Positions 1 through 6,874 of a stretch of DNA of 8,985 bases are shown here, one piece after another. Made by a program: the position numbers and the translations under genes. The notes beneath the pieces are model-generated. The model was given only the letters and a program-made list of their open reading frames with translations. It did not search any database and was not told the origin of the DNA. The stretch lies in the NCBI GenBank assembly GCA_029259935.1, contig JAJDEH010000290.1, positions 1 through 8,985 of the forward strand, given 5' to 3'. The stretch is from Planctomycetota bacterium. Lineage in GTDB: Bacteria > Planctomycetota > Planctomycetia > Pirellulales > Pirellulaceae. How positions within the stretch are numbered: position 1 is the first letter of the stretch; each line of letters opens with the position of its first letter.

Positions 1-30
1 CCTGACGGGGCGATACGACGGCGCGGCATC

Positions 31-120
31 TGGCCACGAGAAGCACAAAAATACACGAAAAAACAGACACGGTTCGGTGACGTTTTTCCTCTTCGTGTCT
101 TCTTGTGATTTTTGTGGCCA
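31..120. repeat. Long imperfect inverted repeat, probably a dispersed intergenic element
   Basis: The left arm (31-59, starting TGGCCAC) and the reverse complement of the right arm (92-120, ending GTGGCCA) align without gaps and match at 24 of 29 positions. A 32-base spacer lies between them. The conserved blocks are the outer TGGCCAC, an inner CAC and an inner ACACGAA; the differences fall in the A-rich parts. Similar A-rich 'cacaaaaa...cacgaa' stretches are scattered between genes in planctomycete genomes as I recall them, so this is probably one copy of a dispersed family. As RNA it would form a long interrupted hairpin. It has no T-tract of the kind that would make it a standard terminator, and what lies to its left is not visible. 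Confidence 0.6.
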
Positions 121-172
121 GCTCTCTTCGCTTGATCGCGCTTTTGTAGGATGACCGGGCGTTGGTTGTTTC

Positions 173-309
173 GCCCTTGCAGGGCTGGCGATCTTGGTCG
201 GGGCTGCGACCCAGGGTGGCGCTGCGTGGCTAGCGCCACTTCGCTCTGCCCTGGGCTGATTTGTTGCGGGCCCTTCAGGCTATCATCACCGTGGCCTGGG
301 GCAACGGTG
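173..309. repeat. Cluster of three short hairpins, repeat-module-like
   Basis: Three stem-loops lie close together. First, GCCCT (173-177) pairs with AGGGC (181-185). Second, CCCAGGG (210-216) pairs with CCCTGGG (249-255) and encloses TGGCGCT (217-223) pairing with AGCGCCA (232-238), giving a two-level hairpin. Third, CACCGT (287-292) pairs with ACGGTG (304-309). The order 'cgccctt-caggg', 'cccaggg-ccctggg', 'ggcccttcagg' resembles an intergenic module I have seen in many planctomycete genomes, where it produces spurious small-protein predictions. Whether it is transcribed is not visible. Confidence 0.45.
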
Positions 310-513
310 GTGAAGCCAGGTCGGGCAGTCCGGGGTTTGCCTGAAACTTGGGTGCCGGAACGTCGTCGCTTTGCTCCTTGGTCCGGCCTACTCTCTCGGC
401 GTGGGCTGCTCGTGGGCAGGGGATGGCGGATATTTTATGCTGCCCAATCGCTTGGCTTTGGGTGCCGCTGATTTGGCGGACTATCCTTGGCCCGGTCCGA
501 TTGCGTGTTAGTC

Positions 514-534
514 TATAATGGATTTCCATATAAA
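514..534 (+). promoter_or_regulatory. Possible -10 elements upstream of the dehydrogenase gene
   Basis: A perfect TATAAT lies at 514-519 and a TATAAA at 529-534, both about 100 bases before the start codon. Neither has a convincing -35 hexamer at 16-19 bases: TTGGCC at 487 is 21 bases away from the first, and TTGCGT at 501 is 22 bases from the second. The site is placed only on the -10 match and on the local AT-richness in otherwise GC-rich DNA. Confidence 0.3.
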
Positions 535-629
535 TCAGTTTCGCCAGGAATCATCTCGTGGCGCGGGGCAAATGTCGCTGTTATTCAGTCATCCCCAGTT
601 GAACCAGAGTTTTGTAGAGAAGAGAGCTA

Positions 630-3600
630 ATGGCTAATAGGAATTTTCGTGGGCGTGTCGTCGGTTGGGGTTGTTTGTTCGCGTCGGTCGTCATGTTGAC
701 GATTTGTACTCACGGCTTGGCCGAGGATGAAGCGAAAAAAGCGAAAGCATCGGCAGCGTCGAAAACATCCGAGAAACCAATTCGGGCTCTGCTGGTCACT
801 GGCGGTTGTTGCCACGACTACGATCGGCAGAAGCTGATTTTGACCAAAGGTGTTTCGGCGCGGGCCAATGTCGTGTGGACCGTGGTGCATCAGGGCGGGA
901 AGAGCACCAATGCGAGAATCTCGCTGTACGAAGATCCCAACTGGGCCGACGGGTTTGACGTGGTGGTGCACAACGAGTGTTTTGCCAACGTGCGGGATGA
1001 AGCGTGGGTCGAGCGAATTTTGCGGCCGCATCGCGAAGGGATTCCCGCTGTGTTGATTCACTGCGCGATGCATTGTTATCGAACGGGCAACGACAAGTGG
1101 TTCGACTTTGTCGGCGTGCAGTCTCCCGGACATGGGGCGCATTATTCCTTCACCGTGGAGAATCTGAAGAGCGATCACCCGATCATGGCCGGATTTGGCA
1201 AGCAGTGGGTCGCTCCCAAGGGCGAGCTGTATCACACCGTGAAGCTGTTTCCCCACGCCACGCCGCTCGCCCAAGCTCGTCGCCGCAACGACGGCAAGCC
1301 ACAGACATGTATTTGGACGAACGAATACGGCAACGGGCGCGTCTTTGCCACCACGCTCAGCCACTACAACGAAGTCATGGCCGATCCCAAGTACTTGGAT
1401 ATGGTGACGCGCGGTTTATTGTGGTCGGCGGACCGGCTGAACGAATCAGAGATCAAAACGCCCACGGCGGAAACCAGCGACATGATCCGTTCGCTGGCCA
1501 CGATCAAGATCGATGGCCAGGCGGCACCGCTGGCTGCCAGCCGTTGTTGCGGCGATGGCAATTTGGCTCTTGGAAAACCGACCAAGGCGAAATCCGAAGA
1601 GTCTAATAAGAAGAACTATGCGCGGCATGCGGTGGACGGCGAGCTTGGCACGCGGTGGTGCGCGGCCGGCGGCCAGAACAACCAGTGGTGGCAGGTCGAT
1701 CTGGAAAAGCCGCAACACGTCAAGTCGCTGCGGATCCATTGGGAAAAGCCGGGAGCCGCCTACAAGTACAAGGTCGAAGCGTCGGCGGATGAAGAGAAGT
1801 GGCGCACGATTGTCGACAAGTCCAAGAACAAGAAGGCCGCGCGGATCGCGCCGCACAAAGTCGATTCACCCGATACACGTTTTTTGCGGGTGACGTTCCT
1901 CGGTTCGAAGCCCGCATTTTGGGGCAGCCTGTGGGAATTCGAAGCCTACGACCGCGCCTTGCCGGAATTGCCGAAGGGAATCGACTCTCCGCAAGGCGGC
2001 ACGAGTTCGGTAGGCGATGTGCAAGCGCCCGACGACTTTGAAGTCACCATGTTCGCCGCACCGCCGCAGGTGAACTATCCGGTCTGTCTCACGGCGGCAG
2101 CCACCGGCGAAGTTTTCGTGGGCGTCGACGAGCAAGGATCGCTAGGAAAGAAACCGGGCGGCGGCAAGGTGCTGCGGTGCATCGACTTGGATGGCGACGG
2201 CAAGGCCGATCAAGTGAACGAGTTCGCCAAAATGGACCATCCGCGCGGACTGGTTTACGACGACGGTTCACTGTGGGTGCTGCATCCGCCGCTGTTGAGC
2301 GTCTTTCATGATGACGATCGCGACGGCGTGGCCGATCGCCAAGAGACGTTGGTCACCGGCATCAGCACTGATGAAGTCAATCGCCGGGGCGCGGATCACA
2401 CGACCAACGGTATTCGCATGGGCATCGACGGATGGATCTACATCGCGGTCGGCGACTTTGGCATGATCGAGGCCAAGGGAACCGATGGTAAAACACGCAA
2501 TCGTCGCGGTGGCGGGATCGTGCGAGTGCGGCCGGATGGAACCGAGTTGGAGATCCATGCCTGGGGGTTGAGGAACGTGTTAGATGCGTGCATCGATCCG
2601 TACATGAATATCTTTACGCGCGACAACACCAACGACGGCGGCGGCTGGGACATCCGCTTGAGTCACATCATTCAATCGGGCGAGTACGGCTATCCGTCGC
2701 TGTATATGAACTTCGCCGATGAGATCATGCCGCCCTTGGCGCAATACGGCGGCGGATCGGGTTGCGGCGGCATGTTCTTGCATGACCTTCGCTGGCCCGA
2801 GCCGTATGCCAATGCGGTGTATACCTGCGACTGGGGAACCAGCACGGTTTACCGTCACACATTGCCGCCGGAGGGCGCGACGTTTAAAGCCCAGCAAGAG
2901 ACGTTTCTGAAAATTCCTCGGCCAACCGATATCGACGTCGACGGCCAAGGGTTGATGTACGTCAGCAGTTGGAAGAACGGCAAGTTCGACTTCAGCGGCG
3001 TCAACGTCGGCTTCGTGGCTCAACTGCGCCCGAAGAATTTTCTGCCCAAGCCGTTTCCCAATATCAAGACGGCCAGCAGTACGGAACTGGTGGACTATCT
3101 GGCATCGCCCAGTGCGGTCTATCGTTTGCATTGCCAGCGCGAGCTGATTCGCCGCAGCCAAGCCGCCGGTTCGGGATCACCGGGCCAGGGCATTAGCGGT
3201 TCGGTGCGGGCCCTGGCGTCGGACGAGACGCAACCGGTTTACGCTCGCGTGGCGGCGATCTTTACATTGAAACAAATCGACGGAGCGGCGTCGCACGATT
3301 TTCTGGCCGAACTGACCAAGGATGCGGCGGTGCGCGAATTCGCCATGCGTGCGCTCACTGATCGCAAGTCGCAACTGAAAAACGTTTCTTCGGAGTTGTT
3401 TGTCGCCAACCTGGATGGTGAAGATCCGCGATCGACGGCGCAGGCGCTAATCAGTCTGGGGCGCTTGGCGGACTCGCGGTCGGCCGCAGCGATACTGCCA
3501 TGGACCCGTCGTGCACCCGCCTCGGATTCAGAACCGCCTTCAAAAAAAGCACCACACGCCCAGCCCGATGCCGAGCGGGTCATTCCTCATCTGGCAGTTC

Positions 3601-4538
3601 GGGCCCTGGTGGAAATGAACGCCGTCGAGGCTTGTTTGAAAGCGCTCAATGGTGAAATGGCGGAAGGCGCGCTGTGGGCCTTGAAATATATGCATGCCGA
3701 CACGGCGGTGGACGGCCTGGTTCGGCAGTTGGGAGCGACACGTGAAATCTCACGTCGCCAAGCGATTCTGACGACGTTGATTCGGCTCTATCATCAAGAG
3801 GGCCAATACAAAGGCGGCTGGTGGGGGACGCGCCCCGACACGAGCGGTCCTTATTACGACCGCCAAGCATGGTCGCAAAGCCCGCGCATCGCGGCCGTCG
3901 TTCGCACGGCGGTTGCCGACAGCGATTCCCAAACGGCTGAGTTGCTGCGAAAAGAACTCACTCGTCACAAGGTGAAGATCGAGGGCGTTTCGTCCGCCGA
4001 GGTGGCCGCAAAGGCGGAGCCCGAAACGGTCATTGTGTTGCCGAAGGTCGATAGCAACGACAAGAGTCTGATCGCCAACATGCCGATCGACCTGGCGATC
4101 ACGGGAGCCAACCAGACCGCCGGAAAAGCCGAGCAAGGAAAACAGTTGTTCACAACGCAATCGTGCGTGGCCTGCCATACCTACGCCGATGGTCAAACTC
4201 CGAAAGGGCCGCATCTGGTCGACATCGGCAAGCGATACAAACGGGCCGAATTGGTCGAGTCGCTGCTGAAACCGAGTGCCAAGATCGCCCAGGGCTTCGA
4301 TACCTATTCCTTTGCGATGGAGGATGGCCGAGTGCTGACCGGCTTCGTCGTCAGCGAAAGCGCCGACTCGGTACGAATCCGGCACGCTAACGGCCTGTCG
4401 GCCGAACTCGCGCGCGACGAAATCGAAGCTCGCAAAAAGCAAGAGACGTCGATGATGCCTCAGGGCCTGGTCAACAATTTGACGCCCAAACAACTGGCCG
4501 ATCTGCTGGCCTACCTCGAATCGCTCAAGTCGCAATAA
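630..4538 (+). CDS. Exported ThuA / F5/8C / PVC-type dehydrogenase propeller / HEAT / cytochrome c fusion
   Basis: A 1302-residue protein predicted to act outside the cytoplasmic membrane. Residues 1-31 look like a signal peptide (basic start, hydrophobic 10-28, likely cleavage after GLA). Residues 50-270 form a ThuA-like domain (VTGGCCHDYDRQ, HNECFA, ETSDM after its end). Residues 310-440 match a discoidin/F5-8C carbohydrate-binding fold (NLALGKP, AVDGELGTRW, WWQVDL, FLRVTF). Residues 465-800 are the PVC membrane-bound-dehydrogenase propeller (GIRMGIDGWIY, GLRN, SGEYGYPSLY), with Asp-rich loops DLDGDGKAD and DDDRDGVAD that may bind calcium. Residues 815-1115 are helical HEAT-like repeats, including WWGTRPDTSGPYY, a motif of this family. 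A single heme site CVACH lies at 1179-1183, with M1275/M1276 (MMPQG) as likely axial ligand. The family probably oxidises a sugar or related compound and passes electrons on; the substrate is unknown. The start is supported by a purine-rich site (617-626, GAGAAGAGAG) just before ATG. Confidence 0.93.
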   Translation: MANRNFRGRVVGWGCLFASVVMLTICTHGLAEDEAKKAKASAASKTSEKPIRALLVTGGCCHDYDRQKLILTKGVSARANVVWTVVHQGGKSTNARISLYEDPNWADGFDVVVHNECFANVRDEAWVERILRPHREGIPAVLIHCAMHCYRTGNDKWFDFVGVQSPGHGAHYSFTVENLKSDHPIMAGFGKQWVAPKGELYHTVKLFPHATPLAQARRRNDGKPQTCIWTNEYGNGRVFATTLSHYNEVMADPKYLDMVTRGLLWSADRLNESEIKTPTAETSDMIRSLATIKIDGQAAPLAASRCCGDGNLALGKPTKAKSEESNKKNYARHAVDGELGTRWCAAGGQNNQWWQVDLEKPQHVKSLRIHWEKPGAAYKYKVEASADEEKWRTIVDKSKNKKAARIAPHKVDSPDTRFLRVTFLGSKPAFWGSLWEFEAYDRALPELPKGIDSPQGGTSSVGDVQAPDDFEVTMFAAPPQVNYPVCLTAAATGEVFVGVDEQGSLGKKPGGGKVLRCIDLDGDGKADQVNEFAKMDHPRGLVYDDGSLWVLHPPLLSVFHDDDRDGVADRQETLVTGISTDEVNRRGADHTTNGIRMGIDGWIYIAVGDFGMIEAKGTDGKTRNRRGGGIVRVRPDGTELEIHAWGLRNVLDACIDPYMNIFTRDNTNDGGGWDIRLSHIIQSGEYGYPSLYMNFADEIMPPLAQYGGGSGCGGMFLHDLRWPEPYANAVYTCDWGTSTVYRHTLPPEGATFKAQQETFLKIPRPTDIDVDGQGLMYVSSWKNGKFDFSGVNVGFVAQLRPKNFLPKPFPNIKTASSTELVDYLASPSAVYRLHCQRELIRRSQAAGSGSPGQGISGSVRALASDETQPVYARVAAIFTLKQIDGAASHDFLAELTKDAAVREFAMRALTDRKSQLKNVSSELFVANLDGEDPRSTAQALISLGRLADSRSAAAILPWTRRAPASDSEPPSKKAPHAQPDAERVIPHLAVRALVEMNAVEACLKALNGEMAEGALWALKYMHADTAVDGLVRQLGATREISRRQAILTTLIRLYHQEGQYKGGWWGTRPDTSGPYYDRQAWSQSPRIAAVVRTAVADSDSQTAELLRKELTRHKVKIEGVSSAEVAAKAEPETVIVLPKVDSNDKSLIANMPIDLAITGANQTAGKAEQGKQLFTTQSCVACHTYADGQTPKGPHLVDIGKRYKRAELVESLLKPSAKIAQGFDTYSFAMEDGRVLTGFVVSESADSVRIRHANGLSAELARDEIEARKKQETSMMPQGLVNNLTPKQLADLLAYLESLKSQ

Positions 4539-4557
4539 GAGTTGCACCCCCCACTTG

Positions 4558-4586
4558 TTGCGGACGCCCCGGCCAGCGTCTATAAA
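4558..4586 (+). promoter_or_regulatory. Candidate sigma70-type promoter for the symporter gene
   Basis: TTGCGG (4558-4563) and TATAAA (4581-4586) are separated by exactly 17 bases. The -10 matches the consensus at five of six positions; the -35 matches at only three. The site lies 20 bases after the stop codon of the dehydrogenase gene, so the symporter could be transcribed independently as well as by read-through. Transcription would begin near 4593, giving a leader of about 100 bases. Confidence 0.4.
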
Positions 4587-4633
4587 GAGATTCCGCTTAA
4601 ATCCACTTCTGTTACCAGGCAACCGCGAGCCTC

Positions 4634-4660
4634 TTCGCCCATCCCGCCAGGGACGGCGAA
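4634..4660 (+). promoter_or_regulatory. Stem-loop in the leader of the symporter gene
   Basis: TTCGCC (4634-4639) pairs with GGCGAA (4655-4660), and inside it TCCC (4642-4645) pairs with GGGA (4650-4653) around a GCCA loop. Together this gives ten base pairs with a small internal bulge. It ends 36 bases before the ATG. No T-tract follows, so it is not a standard intrinsic terminator. It could be a leader structure, an mRNA-stabilising element or a chance fold. It matches no riboswitch class I recognise. Confidence 0.35.
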
Positions 4661-4696
4661 CGACTTGCCGGCTGCCCTCGTGCTGGAACCGCACTC

Positions 4697-6841
4697 ATGC
4701 AATTGGCTGACTATCTCGTCTTGGCTGGATACTTCGTGGTGATGATCGGCATCGGCATTTGGAGTTCGTTGCGCATCAAGGAGCAGGAAGACTACTTCAT
4801 GGGCGGCCGGTCGTTCGGCAAGCTGCTGCAGACTTTCGCGGCGTTTGGCGCGGGCACCGGATCGAGCGATCCCGTGAACACCGGCCGCACGACATTTACC
4901 GGCGGCATGAGCGGCATGTGGAGCGTGATGTATTGGCTGTTTGTCACGCCTTTCTACTGGATCACCGGCGTGTGGTATCGGCGGATGCGGCATTTGACAC
5001 TGGGCGACTGGTTCGTGGAACGCTACCAATCCAAGGCCATGGGTGCCGCGTATTGTGTGTTTGGGATTTCATTTTTTATCGTCTATGGCTCGATGATGTT
5101 CTCCGCCATCGGCAAGGTCGCCGCGCCGCTGGTGAATGCCAGCTCGTTCACGTTGGGCGGGGCGCAGTACGACATTGAATATCTGCTGGTTCCGATCATT
5201 GGCGTGGTGGTGTTGGCTTACGGCATTCTGGGTGGATTGCGGGCGGCTTACTTTACGGACTTGATCCAGGGAATTTGCATTATTGTCTTGTCGATCATTC
5301 TTGTTCCCTACGGCCTGCAAGCGCTGGTGGACAAGTTTGAACCAGAATCGGGCGCGGGCATCATGCGAGGATTCGCGATCATGCACGAACAGTTGCCCAA
5401 GGAATATTTCTCCGTGGTTGGCTCAACCAGCACGAGTGAATTCCCGCTGCACCGAATCCTGGCGATTGTCGTGATTAACTTGATTGGCATCGTCGTTCAG
5501 CCGCACTTCATCGCGACCGGCGGGGGATCGGCCAAGACCGAGATGAACGCCCGAGTCGGCTTGGTCGTGGGCAATTTTTTGAAACGCATCTGCACGGTGG
5601 GCTGGGTGCTAACCGCCATGATCGCTCTGGCACTGTTTGCCGATCGGGCCGAGCTGATAAATGATCCCGACAAGACGTGGGGCGTCGCCTCGCGGGAATT
5701 GCTGGGGCCGGGCCTGACGGGGTTGATGCTGGCGTGCTTGCTCGCGGCCTTGATGAGCAGTGTGGATGCCTACATGATCGTCGGCTCGGGTCTAATGGTA
5801 AGAAATATCTATGCTCCCTTTATCAATCCTCAAGCGACCGAAAAGCAATGTTTGTTCGTGGGGCGATTGACGGGCGTGATTGTCGTTGGTGGGGCGGTCA
5901 TCATGTCGTTGTTCTTCATGGATGTCTTCAAACAGTTGAAATTGACGTGGATTTTCGGCGTGCTGTTTGCCGCTCCGTTTTGGATTGGTATGTACTGGCG
6001 ACGGGCCACCACCACGGCGGCCTGGATTACCGTCTGTTACTGCGGAATTATGTTCTTTGTCATTCCCGTGGCCGCTCCCGTGGTGATGCCCAATTTGCGA
6101 ACCGACCCAAGTTATTTGGGCACCAACGAAATGACGCAGGTCACCACGACCCGGGAGGCCGCGCCTTCCGATGTGCGAAAACGCGAACAAGTGATCGCCG
6201 ATTGGAAAGGATCGCCTGGCGAGCGGCCCCAGCCGCTCGCGGCCGGAGATGAGATCCGTGAGACCAAAACCGTGGGCGGAAAGAGCATCTACTGGGAGAG
6301 CGGCGTCCAGCCCGTCGACGGGGAAGGCAACGTACTCAAGGATTTGAAGCCTCAGCCGACCGGCGAAAAGACGCAGTTAGACGAACACGCCGAACAAGTC
6401 CGCGTGGCCTATCCCGAAGGAACCAAGTTTAAAGGTGTCGGAAATTTCAACCACGACTTTTTGTTTTACGAATTGCTCGGGATCAACCTAACCAAGACGA
6501 CCAATGCTACCTTGGACACGCTGCAACTGCCGCTCAAGATCGTGTCGCCTTTCTTGGTGATGATCCTCTTCAGCTTGATCACTCGCCGCAACAAAAAGGA
6601 AGGGCTAGACCGCTATTACGCGAAGATGAAAACACCGGTCGATCCCGATCACAAGATAGACGAGATGAACTTGGAAGCTGCTTACGCATCTCCCGAGAAA
6701 CTGGAGGCGAAAAAGCTGTTTCCCGGTTCCAGCTTCGAGTTTCAACGGCCCAGCTTTCTCGATGTTGGCGGGTTTATTGCCTGTGTCCTCGTTTGCTTTG
6801 CCGTGATCGGTTTAGCCGTGCTGGTGACGCGTATTCAGTAG
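4697..6841 (+). CDS. Sodium:solute symporter (SSS family) with large soluble insert
   Basis: A 714-residue multi-pass inner-membrane protein of the SSS family, which couples Na+ entry to uptake of sugars, amino acids or other organic solutes. Family marks include the first helix (residues 3-23), EDYFMGGRSFG (31-41), the GAGTGSSDPVNTGR segment (51-64), GGLRAAYFTDLIQG (179-192), and LAALMSSVDAYMIVGSGL (349-366). In the last, S354/S355 align with the Na+-site serines known from vSGLT. About 13-14 hydrophobic helices are visible. Residues 466-610 form a long polar segment before the last two helices (611-628 and 690-709), so the protein is much longer than the usual 450-550 residues. A similar insert occurs in other planctomycete symporters as I recall. 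The substrate cannot be read from the sequence; the neighbouring discoidin/dehydrogenase protein suggests a carbohydrate or derivative. The start ATG has a weak GGAA (4685-4688) at good spacing. Confidence 0.92.
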   Translation: MQLADYLVLAGYFVVMIGIGIWSSLRIKEQEDYFMGGRSFGKLLQTFAAFGAGTGSSDPVNTGRTTFTGGMSGMWSVMYWLFVTPFYWITGVWYRRMRHLTLGDWFVERYQSKAMGAAYCVFGISFFIVYGSMMFSAIGKVAAPLVNASSFTLGGAQYDIEYLLVPIIGVVVLAYGILGGLRAAYFTDLIQGICIIVLSIILVPYGLQALVDKFEPESGAGIMRGFAIMHEQLPKEYFSVVGSTSTSEFPLHRILAIVVINLIGIVVQPHFIATGGGSAKTEMNARVGLVVGNFLKRICTVGWVLTAMIALALFADRAELINDPDKTWGVASRELLGPGLTGLMLACLLAALMSSVDAYMIVGSGLMVRNIYAPFINPQATEKQCLFVGRLTGVIVVGGAVIMSLFFMDVFKQLKLTWIFGVLFAAPFWIGMYWRRATTTAAWITVCYCGIMFFVIPVAAPVVMPNLRTDPSYLGTNEMTQVTTTREAAPSDVRKREQVIADWKGSPGERPQPLAAGDEIRETKTVGGKSIYWESGVQPVDGEGNVLKDLKPQPTGEKTQLDEHAEQVRVAYPEGTKFKGVGNFNHDFLFYELLGINLTKTTNATLDTLQLPLKIVSPFLVMILFSLITRRNKKEGLDRYYAKMKTPVDPDHKIDEMNLEAAYASPEKLEAKKLFPGSSFEFQRPSFLDVGGFIACVLVCFAVIGLAVLVTRIQ

Positions 6842-6874
6842 CGAGTGAGCCTCGGTGCCGGCTAGAGCCGATCG

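Larger units (their letters stand above)
121..629. other. Gene-free stretch upstream of the dehydrogenase gene
   Basis: I see no convincing gene here. The open frames on both strands are Arg/Cys/Trp/Pro-rich, lack a ribosome binding site and match no family I recognise. The left half holds a cluster of hairpins (listed separately). Bases 311-480 are GC-rich with no structure I can name. From about 505 the DNA becomes AT-rich, with promoter-like hexamers. The leader up to the start codon at 630 ends in a purine-rich ribosome binding site. Confidence 0.6.

Noticed and set aside
151..471. 106-codon open frame upstream of the dehydrogenase gene
   Set aside because: Its composition is Arg/Cys/Trp/Pro-rich, it has no ribosome binding site, and it overlaps the hairpin cluster that typically yields spurious predictions.
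627..1364. 245-codon minus-strand frame antisense to the ThuA region
   Set aside because: It is fully covered by the ThuA-coding frame, and its translation has no family-like motifs.
3750..4694. 314-codon minus-strand frame antisense to the end of the dehydrogenase gene
   Set aside because: It is the mirror of a strongly supported coding region (HEAT and cytochrome c motifs on the + strand) and shows no recognisable domain of its own. Long antisense frames are common in GC-rich genes.
6859..6870. CGGC-TAGA-GCCG hairpin between the convergent symporter and SGNH genes as a shared terminator
   Set aside because: The stem is only four base pairs and no T-tract follows on either strand. The 33-bp gap shows no convincing intrinsic terminator.
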